Part shown: positions 1-10,083 of the stretch, piece by piece | Numbering within the stretch: position 1 is the first letter of the stretch | Layout of the letters: each line of letters opens with the position of its first letter | NCBI GenBank assembly: GCA_013365365.1 | Contig: JABVXU010000577.1 | Span: forward strand, 1 to 33,818 | DNA from: Cruorifilaria tuberocauda | Taxonomy: Eukaryota > Nematoda > Chromadorea > Rhabditida > Onchocercidae | Direction: 5' to 3' | DNA length: 33,818 nt | Position numbers and translations under genes: made by a program | The notes under the pieces: model-generated | Seen by the model: the letters and a program-made list of their open reading frames with translations, nothing else | What the model was told of the DNA's origin: nothing | Database searches by the model: none

Positions 1-1827
1 TTATTATTATTATTAAACTAATGCAGAAATGAATGTTTAGGAAAACTAAGCTACCCATTTTATCATCCATATTTATCTATTAATTAGGCTCATGAAAGCT
101 TATATTCAATTATATTCAAGAATTTTTTTGTTTTAATATTGAAAAATAACATATGGTTCGGATATTTAAGAAAACGTTTACTTATTTTTTGATAAAATTA
201 TTTCATCGCTCAGATCAATAATAAATTAATTTCATAAATAAATGAGTAAACAAATGAGAAATATGTAAATAAATAAATAAAAGAAAATAAATTCCGAATT
301 ACTGCAGTTTCTCAATAATTTTTAAAAATTCCAAAAATTATCCCATCAATATATCATTGTCTTAAATTCGCTTAATTTACTTCTTTTACAACATTTCCTT
401 CTTTTTTTTTAAATTAATGTCTTAAATTAAAATTAATGAAATTTATTTATAATATAATAGCTAATAGTAATAGTAATACTTTTACTTATAATTATGAAAC
501 AAATTTAGCTGAAAAAATTAAATTTTTTACAAATTAAAAATTTAAATTTTGTATTTGCAAAAAATGAATGCAATAATTTTATGAGAAATCGTTGCTAAAG
601 AATCAAAATTATATTATTTTAGAAGAATCATTTTATATTTTGCAGCAATTAAACCTGCAAATAACATATAATTATAATTAATTATTCGTGTTGAATGAAT
701 CATTAATTGAAGTTTATATTTAAAAAGTTACCTAAATTATTCATCAATTCGAATTTTCACCTTTTTTTTATTTCATAGCTTATTGAAAAATTATTTGTCG
801 AGTAGTAGATGATATATTGAATAATTAAAATGAAAATTTTATTAGACAATAATTGATTTCAAATAATCATTTCGTGTTTTGTTTATTTCAGAACAAAAAT
901 GAAACTTCTTCGCTATTTCATCGTATTATTCTCAAAAAATTTTCGAGCTTTTTCCATCACAAATCAAATATTTAAAATCGATTAATTTAACTTCATTTCA
1001 AATTTCGATTAGAAAAATTGATCAAAACCATTTTAAATTGAAATTATAAATTCAATACTTGGAAATTTTATTCATTTTTTCACTTTAATTCATTTATTCA
1101 TTTCCATTTTCTCTGTTTTCATTCATTTTCAATTATTATAAATCCTGAAAAACCATTTAAAAAAAAGGAATATAAGTAACTGATTAACTTTCAAAAAAAT
1201 TAAAATCTATAAATGGAAGTAATCTATTAACTTAAACCGAAGTAATCGATTAACATTCATACTCTTTGCATAACAATTGTTAATGATAAATGATTACTTT
1301 ATCATGGATGTTATTTATTTGATAACAATACTTTATACTTTATATGTCTACTTTTTTCATAACAATATTTCAAAACTTAGCAACGAAGAAAACAAATCGA
1401 ATAGCTTCTTCTTTTTCTTTCTCATCTCCTTCTTCTCCACCTTCTTTTCACTCTTTCCGCTTCATCTATCAGGTTGGAAGAAGGAAAGATCGATTCCTGT
1501 TAGCAGCTTTATCCCTTTCTCAACCGGAGATTTTTCTTTCTTTCTCCCTTCCTCTCTTTTCTCTTCTCTCTTTTCCTTTACTCAAAATTCAAAGAATTTC
1601 AACAATTTTCTTTTTTTTGCATCAGCTGTTTCTTCCTGTCGCTTTTTATCATGGTCAAACTTAAAAAAAAGCACTTATTACTAATTCAAAAATCACTTTA
1701 TCTTTTCTTACTTTCAACAAGTATGTTCCATTTAGTCATTATTTACTTGCAGCTTCTCTTTTTGCATTTAAATTAAATTTATTGTTTATCCTACTATTAA
1801 CAAAAGTAAGCGTCGATAAGTAAATTG

Positions 1828-1976
1828 TTTACTTACTTATTTTTACTAATATTATCACTTGCTTTACTAATTACTTATTTTTACTAATATTATCACTTAC
1901 TTTACTAATTACTTACTTTTACTAATATTATCACTTACTTTACTAATTACTTACTTTTACTAATATTATCACTAAT
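1828..1976. repeat. 38-bp tandem repeat, about 4 copies
   Basis: The word attatcactt recurs at 1851, 1889, 1927 and (as attatcact) 1965, a constant 38-bp spacing. The unit combines ttactaat and acttactt blocks. Copies are nearly identical, so the array is probably young and variable in length. No open frame runs through it. Confidence 0.9.
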
Positions 1977-2216
1977 TACTGATATATTATCTCACTTTTG
2001 AGGTAATCATTGAAAGAACTATTACTGTTCTTATCACTTATCATCACATTCCTCGCAATTGTTCTTTGATTGAGAGGAGGAAATGATATTGTTGTGAGTG
2101 TTACAGTAATGTTGCAATTTACACATTTAGATCAATTGAATAGTTTGATAATTTATTTCATTCATAGAAACAAAAAATCGATATTATCAAATTGCCAAAA
2201 TACTAAATAACAGTGA

Positions 2217-2232
2217 TGACCTCTGTTGACCT
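2217..2232 (-). promoter_or_regulatory. Perfect DR4 of AGGTCA half-sites (candidate nuclear-receptor element)
   Basis: On the minus strand this reads AGGTCA, four bases, AGGTCA; on the plus strand TGACCT occurs at 2217-2222 and 2227-2232. A direct repeat with four-base spacing is a classical binding arrangement for nuclear receptor heterodimers. Nematodes have large nuclear hormone receptor families. The site lies about 1.6 kb upstream of the plexin-domain gene start. Single half-sites also occur near 2719 and 3195. Function is inferred from sequence only. Confidence 0.35.
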
Positions 2233-2448
2233 TTTTAGAGAAAAAGGGAAGCGATAATGATGTGTTAATGGCGAACGTCCTGCTTTTTTTTTTCTCTCTT
2301 AACATATTTATCTTTCAATTTTCCTTCCCGTTTTTCTTTCTCCTAAATCTAATCAATAAAAAACACCCGCTCTGATGAAAGTCGATAATCACTGATCAAT
2401 AATTACTCTTAATAAAACAACGATTATCTCATCAATGAATGGTGATTG

Positions 2449-2572
2449 ATAAACAAGATTGACGTATCTATCATTCCCGACTTATGGAATATCCTAATAA
2501 ACAAGATTGACGTATCTATCATTCCCGACTTATGGAATATCCTAATAAACAGGATTGACGTATCTGTCTTTC
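2449..2572. repeat. 48-bp tandem repeat, about 2.5 copies
   Basis: The word aaacaagatt followed by gacgtatct starts at 2451, 2499 and, with one change, 2547. The first two 48-bp units are identical as read, and the third is truncated and diverged. This is a recent local duplication with no coding frame. Confidence 0.92.
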
Positions 2573-3112
2573 CTATCTCACTCCCCAAAAAACGAGAGAT
2601 CTCGTTTTGCTTTGATGAATAATATAATAGGATGTAAAATTGGCAATAAAAATCATCTCCACTTCATTGATCTCATTCAGTATTTTCCCCCGCACCACCT
2701 CACCTCAATCACATCATCAAAGGTCATCTTCATTTTTTCCTCTCTTTATTCCCCTCTATTATTACCTTTATCCTCTTTATTCCTTATTTCAACCGTAACA
2801 TTCACTTCATACATTTTATCACTAAAGTATCACCTAAGTCTTAATTCTATCATTTTTATGAACCAATTCGTATCCGAGTTGCTGTAAATATATCCCCGTT
2901 ATGAGATGACTGCTTGCATTGTCACGTACGTAAGTCATGCTCATTGGCGTAAGATAAGTAAACGAGTAGATGGGTCATCTGTTTTTCATATCGAACCGTT
3001 CTTTTTATATCCGTCGATTTCTAGAACCAAAGCGCCAGTTCTCGTTCAGTTTTAATTTCAACCTCTCTCCTTTTCAAATATGATCTATTTGATTATTCTT
3101 TTTTAATACGTT

Positions 3113-3132
3113 GTTACGTGATTACACGTAAC
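3113..3132. promoter_or_regulatory. Perfect palindrome GTTACGTG-n4-CACGTAAC
   Basis: Arms 3113-3120 and 3125-3132 are perfect reverse complements around the spacer atta. ACGT cores of this kind resemble bZIP or bHLH sites, and more TACGT words lie nearby (2924-2932, 3134-3139). The position is about 680 bases upstream of the plexin-domain gene start codon. A regulatory role is only a guess. Confidence 0.25.
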
Positions 3133-3804
3133 ATTACGTAATTATCTAATGATGATGATAACTGGACATGTTGTTTAAGTGATCATATGGTAACTGACCT
3201 TTCAGATGAACGGTTTTAAAGATGCTGTTTTGAATTTTTTTTTTTTCATCTTTTGCTGATTGCTCATTACTTTTTTTCTTCTGTAAGTATATAAGTGATT
3301 TGTATGAAATAATAATACTATCGATGGGAACGTGAATTACATTGTGAATAATTAAATATTCATGTACGATGACGGCATAGATTGATATCATTTTTATTTT
3401 TCTACAGTACATTTTTGAAGTTTTGAAAATTTGAAAATTTGCCGACGTTGCGTATGATGGCCGAATATGAAGTGGAAAAGAGAGAATTTTACTTTTCCTT
3501 AATCTCACATGAAAATTATTTCAAAATGATATATAAGCATTTTAAAATTTATTATGCATGCTTTATGAAACATTTATGGAAATATACGATCTTTTATGCA
3601 TTATGAATTTATAATATACTTATATTTCGTTTATATCACGTTTTCAACTATTATTTTTTTTAGAGATATCAATTTTTACAACGCTTAAAATTCCGATAAT
3701 TGATTTTTTCAGGAATTATACGTGTTATGCGTGACGTGTATTATTAGTAGAGAGCATTTGAATGAAGCAGTTTATACGCTGAAATTAAATTATTTTCTGA
3801 AGAT

Positions 3805-6800
3805 ATGATATACTTTAAGTTACATCTCTTATTGCTCCTTCTTATTCTTATCGATTTTTTGTTTGCTGGTGAAAGAAAAGGTAATTTTTTTGAATAGATT
3901 TATTATAATAATATTTGATGTGATTAGATGAAATTGAGCCAGTAGTGATATGAAAATTAGCATCTATAATGAAATTCTAATTTAATGATTCATTTATTTA
4001 TTTCAATCGCTTTTTTGTCTTTACCAGCGTTTTCATTCCTGAATTAATTTTTTGACTTTGATTTGAAAAATCTGATTCCGTCCGACTGTTTGATGCTTCG
4101 AATTATTTGAAATTTGAAATTTTTTTGTGTCATCAGGATCATTTCATTACAACTTCGACCCACCAAATTTCACGGCGTTACAAAGAAGATCTAAAAGAGG
4201 AATTGATGATGACAACGATGATGCCGAGGACGCATTTCGTTTACCGAAAGATGTTGAGGTGCTAGAAGATTCGGTATGCTGTTAAAATATTACTCTAATT
4301 TTAAACTTATGCAAATATGAATTATCATATTGACGCTCGATACAATATTTTACCATATTTTACTAATTATATTGTAGAGTTGTATTTAATTGACTTATGC
4401 GATCTGTTTTAATACTGTTAGTAGATCCATCATTTTGAGAAGAATTAATGTGATCGAGAGTTGCCTTGGTATTTAGATCGTTATGTACTGGTTATGGTAC
4501 TTACAAGTATTTACGTTATACAAGTATGGTTTGGCGCTGAAAACATGAAGTTTAATTAATTCGGATTATTTTTTAAAGATCGATCATCAGTATTACGTAA
4601 TGGAAATCAAAGCCAACAGATCCGATCTAATGAAGGATTATTACATTGATGTACCAGCAATGTTAGAAAAACCAGGAACTGTTGGAAATAGAAGTCATTC
4701 ATCATTATCAAATAGCTATAGAAGAGCTGTGGTACGTCATATAGGCATCTAAAGATTTTTTAATAAGAAAAAAATTTTTTTCTGATACTAAAATGATGGA
4801 CATTTGTATAAATGAAATTCAATAATATGTAAATCGATTATCAGATAAAAATAGTTGAAAATTGAATCTAATATATAATTCCTTCACTAATTTTTCGATT
4901 GAAAAATCTTTCAGGCGGCCAAAATACAGTTCGACTTTCCTTTTTATGGTCACCGAATGAGAAATTTAACTATCGCTACTGGTGGTAAGTTATAAAAATT
5001 TTTTCAAAGTATTAGGTCTTATTAAAAAAAGTTTTAAAAAAAAAGTTTTAGTTTTAGAAATTAGAAATAATACGCAAACATGCTAATACCTCACAGACGT
5101 AGATTTATTTATTTATGTCATAGGCTTTGCTTACATTGGTGATCAGTGGCACAGTTGGTTAGCGGCGACGCAATACATTGCACCGCTTATGGCCAATTTT
5201 GATACCCACGGCGAAAATGCTACAATTATGTACGCGGATGATGGTGAAAAATTTGTCATGGAATGGCGTAATTTGCAACTTCGTGAACAACGTTCAGGCA
5301 TGGTTGCTGCATGTTTTTTTTAATTAAAATTGTCGCAGTTTGCAAATTTTCTTTTCAAAATTCTAACGTTAAAAGTAAAATCTGGAATTTTTTGTAAGAT
5401 AGATATAGTCAAACATTTGAGTTTCTTGCTTAGGTGTAAAATTCTATTAGATAATCATTGTACTTATTGTATTTTATTATATTTTCAGATGGTTTCTTCA
5501 CTTTTCAAGGATCTCTGCATAGGAATGGCGATATCTGGTTTGTCTACAAAGATGTAAGCATTGAAAAAAATCCATTCTTATATAGCGGTAAATATATTAA
5601 TTCTAATTATCAGTTCGAATATATGTCCAATCTTTCATGACCTTTCTCATACTTTCTGACGATATTCTACTTTGCTTTAATAATGTCTATAGGCGATATT
5701 TTAGGTACCAATACCTGTAACAAACATCAGTGATTCTCATCACCCAGTAAAAATCGGGATGAGCGATGCATATCTTTTCCATCACACCGTGCATAATCCC
5801 CTTGCTCCTATTTCGCAGCCTCGTAAGTTATTCCTTTTTGAATCTAAATATTGTAAAGTTATTAAAAATATTGTTCCTTCCAAAAATGAATTCATATTTC
5901 CTTCTTTTTTTTACAGCATCGATAAAACGAGTTATTTACGAATATCATCGGATTGAAGTGAAGCCATCATTAATTGTATCAAATACAATCGTTCTACTGA
6001 AAGCTCAACCAAGTAGGAACAATTTTTACACAAGTTTTCTAGCCAATTTTCACACAAGTTTTCTGGCCAATTTTCTTATGTATTCACAGAAAGTATTTCA
6101 TATTCCAGTTTTTACATTTCAGCATGCATACAGTATCAGAGCTGTGAAGAATGTTCCAATGCAACCTTGAAGCATTTTAACTGCTCTTGGTGTCATTCGA
6201 AGGCAAAACACGGGGGACCTTTCTGTTCTGACCAAGCTGGGTAAACTTCTTTATGTAAATGAGAATCTCTAATTTAAAATATATAAAGGAGATATGTAGC
6301 ATTATGTATTTTCAGATTGCATAGACGTCGACAGCACTGGATTGAAGGAAATTGTAAGGATAACGGTAAAGTAACTTATTGTAGTGCAGCTGAAGATTTC
6401 AATGAAATTGATGATGAAGACGAGATTCGGGATGCATCTGGTATCTTTAAACAAATGATCGAAATTAACAAATGCAAAATAAACGTCTGTAAAACTGTCG
6501 TACACAGCTTTTTTTGGTTTCCTTCAATTGTTTACAGCAATTAAACTTTTTGTAGAATCTCCACTCTGCTTATTAAGAAATAGCAAGTGAAATTTCTGTT
6601 TGCAATTGATTGCCTAATTCAATCATTCAGTTTCTCTTTTGTGTTCCACAACATTTATTCGTTTTTATTTTAGTGCTAATGCTTACTATAAATGCAGTTA
6701 CACTACAATTTAGGAACATTCATCTTCTCAACCTCATAAAGCAACCAAATACCAATAAGCAAAATAACATTTGGTAAAAGTCAAAGAAATTGCAAAATGA

Positions 6801-7356
6801 TTTCTTCCATTTGCAGGAAAAACACGAGTAACAGCATCACCGTCAGAACCGGATGAAGTGGTTGCATGGGATCGTGAAAAGAAAATTAAAGTTCCAGAAG
6901 TGACTAAGGATAGTCAAGGTAATTTTGGATATATTTACAATTTTTCGCCCTCGTAATCGAGATTTAAATAAGTTAATATATCATCTCTTTTTAAAATCTG
7001 TGATTAAAGCAAGTCAACTTATAGATCTGTTGGGTCGGTCTAATAGTGGATTCGTTTCACTATTTGTTGTCATAGTTGGCGTTATAGTGCTGGCAAGTTG
7101 GGCCTCATATGCATATTTCAATCCTCATACGCCATCGGGCCAATTTCTGATAAGGGTAAATTTTGATTTTTAGTTTTAAAAAATTCGTCATAGCAAGAAA
7201 GAATATGTAGTTCTGTAGAACAGAAGTAGCTAATGCTGCTAATTTTAATGATTTGTTTGTCAGCGCTCACTTCTATAAATAATGTTTTAGTATCGTCCTT
7301 CGAGGTGGCATATGCCATCAAGTCATGTTCGATACAGTGCTTCAGTACACATGTAA
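3805..7356 (+). CDS. Plexin domain-containing (PLXDC/TEM7-like) type I membrane protein
   Basis: Thirteen exons give 479 aa: 3805-3880, 4137-4273, 4579-4731, 4915-4984, 5124-5291, 5489-5553, 5705-5822, 5917-6012, 6123-6240, 6316-6440, 6817-6918, 7010-7155, 7291-7356. Phases agree at every junction. The start codon opens a Leu-rich signal peptide (residues 1-21). A furin-like RSKR ends at residue 46, followed by an acidic stretch. The PLXDC extracellular domain covers about 123-294, with motifs FDFPFYGH, GFAYIGD and FTFQGSLHRNGDIWF. A Cys-rich PSI (plexin repeat) region spans about 296-329. One membrane segment lies at about 424-446, and a short tail holds RPSRW, as I recall also in vertebrate PLXDC proteins. 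Several N-glycosylation sequons are visible. The vertebrate relatives are cell-surface receptors (PEDF has been proposed as a ligand); the nematode role is unknown. The exon 5 donor (after 5291) is weak, and a GC donor 14 bases on would instead read QRSDGFFTFQ. Confidence 0.9.
6023..6072. repeat. 24-bp tandem duplication in intron 8 of the plexin-domain gene
   Basis: Two near-identical 24-bp units, each containing acacaagttttct and gccaa, lie head to tail at 6023 and 6047. They sit between the exon ending at 6012 and the acceptor at 6122. Apparently a simple intronic duplication. Confidence 0.8.
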
Positions 7357-10083
7357 ACAACGGAAATAACTCAAGGGATTTTTGTTTTCAAACGACACCT
7401 ATTTGCATCAGTATCGAATCTCAGTGTTTGCTTGTCATTGCATGTTTGAAATGGATTTTTCATTCTGTTGTTTTTTCATCTCCCATCAAACTATTTTTAC
7501 CCACAGTTTAACACCATAAAATTTTCTCTAATACTATTAATCTTTATTTAGGCTGTATGATAAGTGCTAAATCAAAAGTACAAAATACTATATATTATAA
7601 TATTTGGATTAAGCATTCAGATATCCAAATTTGGTCGACCTCGAAAATTTCATTTGTTGTTTTCATGGTTGATTCAAATGATTTTAATTATTCTGATTTT
7701 GTCATGCAGTCAGCAATAATATATTGTTCTTTCAAATTCTGTCTTTGCTGTGTTTTATTATCTGATTATGGTTATTCTCCGGAATTCCTTTAAGTTGTAC
7801 TTTCGTAGATGATTGTTATTTTTTGCATCTATATTAATTGCTCTTGCGCAAACGTTCACTGATCACAGATGGAACTATTTGCGCTCAAAAAAAGTAGCAA
7901 CTTGGTTGAACGTATTTGAAATGATCAATATTTTTTAAGAATTTACTTTAAAATTTAGTTTCGCATCGTAAGACAATAGTTTTCTATTATTATTTCTTTA
8001 TTTATTGCAATACTAATTGAAGTGCTTAGTAAGTTATTAATTGTAAGTAGTTTGATTTATATGATTTACAAGCTTAAATTTAAACTTATTGTTCAAAATT
8101 TTTTAATCTATCTTCATGATTTCAGAAAATTAGCCTTTTTGCCATGATGTTTGTTCTTAAGTTAAAATGCAGTAAAATATCAGGATTTTTTTTTAATTTT
8201 GTTGCAGTATCCGTGTTATGGTTCAATTATACGTCTGACACTAGCCTTCTAATGGAGTTAATCACAATTCACTTTATCAGCTGTTAGTTTACCATTACTT
8301 GTAATTTAATTACGAAATTTCAAAACTGGTAGAATATGTTGTACAGTGCTTCTGCTTCATTTTATCACTTGGTAACGGTTTTTCTCATGATGTCTGTATG
8401 GAGCTGCAACATTTCACGTTGTCACATTTCTTTCTTGTTTTCATCATCTATAAGGAAAAAAGAACAAATTTTGTTACTCGCTGTTTTCTACATTTCATTT
8501 ATCATTTACCAGTTTATCTTACTCATTTATTGCCTTCTACAATCATGAATTATTCTATGCCACCCATATAGAAATTTGAAATCTTATAAATGAAAGCTAG
8601 TTATTTGAAAAATTTTTTAATTTTTAACGAAAATTATCACTGAAATGTTTCGGTTTATTACAGAAATTTTTATTTAGGCTTATTTATATGTGATAAATCA
8701 AAACTTTTCATTGTAAATGAGTTGGATGAAAAACACTCAACCAATAAGATATTACTTCAATCAGTAGGGTATTATTTTGTTTTGCTTCAAATAATTCATA
8801 GCAATTTCGCATATTAAATAGAGTTATTATTGTCATTACATCACAGAATTATTATTATCAGCAAATCGCCTCATTATTTATCATTATTATAAGAAATTAA
8901 AAAAGGTATAAATATTCCTATATACTTAACAATGCTTCCGTTTAATTTGATATTCATAATAAAATGGGTATAGCTACTAGAAAAGTATGTTATTGATGTC
9001 AATTGTCAATTATCCTTTTCATGCAGTGCAGTAATCTACGTTAACCGATGATAATTGCCGATTATTTCTGTTTAGTAAAAATTAAACATTTCGAAATAAA
9101 TTGAACCACTAAATGGGGATGAGTTTTTTTTGAAGTTTCAATTTTTGAAAAATATTAAAACTTTGTTCAGAAACGAATCTCCCAGATATTTAAAAAAGAA
9201 ACCTATTCCATCAACATGGAAATCAAGATTGAAGAGCATTACTCCCACACCAACTGATTTTAGGGAATTTAATGATGAAAATTCGCGTTTTTCATAAATC
9301 TAAAGAAGAAGCAATAGAGAAATTCCGAGATCAAAAATCATTACGATAACTTTTTCAATTCAATTGTCATCTACAATGATGACAAAATTAGTAGCATATA
9401 TTTGATATCCGAAATATTTTTGCTTCAATTATCATGCGGCACTTCTAATATCGCTCATTCGGTAGCTACTGTATGAAACATTTCATAGGATTGTTTTTGA
9501 TTGAAAACCAATTTTTGAAAACTCATAGAAAAAAATTTATTAGCCAATTGTAAATTCAAATTCTTATTCGGCATACATGCATACCATAAACCTTATCCTT
9601 TGAACCTATCCTTTGACAGGACCAAAAAAAAACGAAAAATACCGAAACAGTAAAGCCAGAAATGATTTATAATAGTAATAGAAAATGCAAACAATTTTGC
9701 AATATAGCGGCAATAATGAGAAAGCTACAATAATGAATAAATTTATGTTTTGGTTTTTTAATATTAAACTATTCCAAGTGTTTCAATATAAAAATTCCAA
9801 CGATATATCCATAGTTCTACACCAGAAAGATAAATAAATCGGGAACAAATTTAAAAAAAAAAATTTATTTCAATGCTACATCCCTGCATTCTTCACAGCC
9901 CCCTTGCGAATAATTTCATGGCTTTTGACAGTAATATGAAGAATGGTTAAAAAATTCATCAACTATTTAGAAATATAATAATTTGAAAAATATGCGCCTA
10001 ATTATACAACAGATTAGAAAATAATATTTTAATAAAACAGTAAGAAGAGCATAAGAAAAATTTTTAAGAATCAGTTAAGAAAT
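7357..10083. other. Intergenic region, no gene seen
   Basis: The region separates the 3' end of the plexin-domain gene (+) from the 3' end of the NDUFAF7-like gene (-), so it should contain both 3' UTRs. On the minus strand an ATTAAA (plus-strand 10028-10033) lies about 50 bases past the NDUFAF7-like stop and may be its poly(A) signal. Open frames at 7557-7793 and 8336-8548 are Ile/Phe/Tyr-rich, lack recognisable motifs and have no partner exons. No tRNA-like cloverleaf or strong repeat was noticed. Confidence 0.55.

Larger units (their letters stand above)
1..3804. other. Intergenic region upstream of the plexin-domain gene
   Basis: No coding exon could be supported on either strand. The open frames here (for example 1277-1684 and 2555-2887 on +, 3146-3508 on -) are rich in Phe, Ser, Lys and Ile from homopolymer-rich DNA, show no recognisable domain, and do not join to further exons. 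The stretch holds a 38-bp tandem repeat, a 48-bp tandem repeat, a DR4 hexamer pair and a short palindrome, listed separately. The last 100 bases contain a TTTTTTCAG acceptor-like site ending at 3713 and two very short upstream open frames before the start codon at 3805. The promoter of the plexin-domain gene presumably lies here, but no core element was recognised. Confidence 0.6.

Noticed and set aside
1277..1684. 135-codon and overlapping 106-codon plus-strand frames
   Set aside because: Both are Phe/Ser-rich translations of a polypyrimidine stretch, in overlapping frames, with no motif.
3146..3508. 120-codon open frame on the minus strand
   Set aside because: No recognisable domain and low-complexity composition. 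It ends in a His run encoded by atgatgatg DNA and has no splice partners. It overlaps the probable promoter of the plexin-domain gene.
5330..5640. Two plus-strand frames across intron 5 and exon 6 of the plexin-domain gene
   Set aside because: They read through an intron. Only 5489-5553 is exon, and the true frame gives FTFQGSLHRNGDIWF.
5604..5640. A gttcgaat word suggestive of a tRNA T-loop
   Set aside because: No acceptor stem, D-arm or anticodon arm could be found around it.
7557..8548. Possible small genes at 7557-7793 and 8336-8548
   Set aside because: Composition typical of random AT-rich frames, no motif, no flanking exons in phase.
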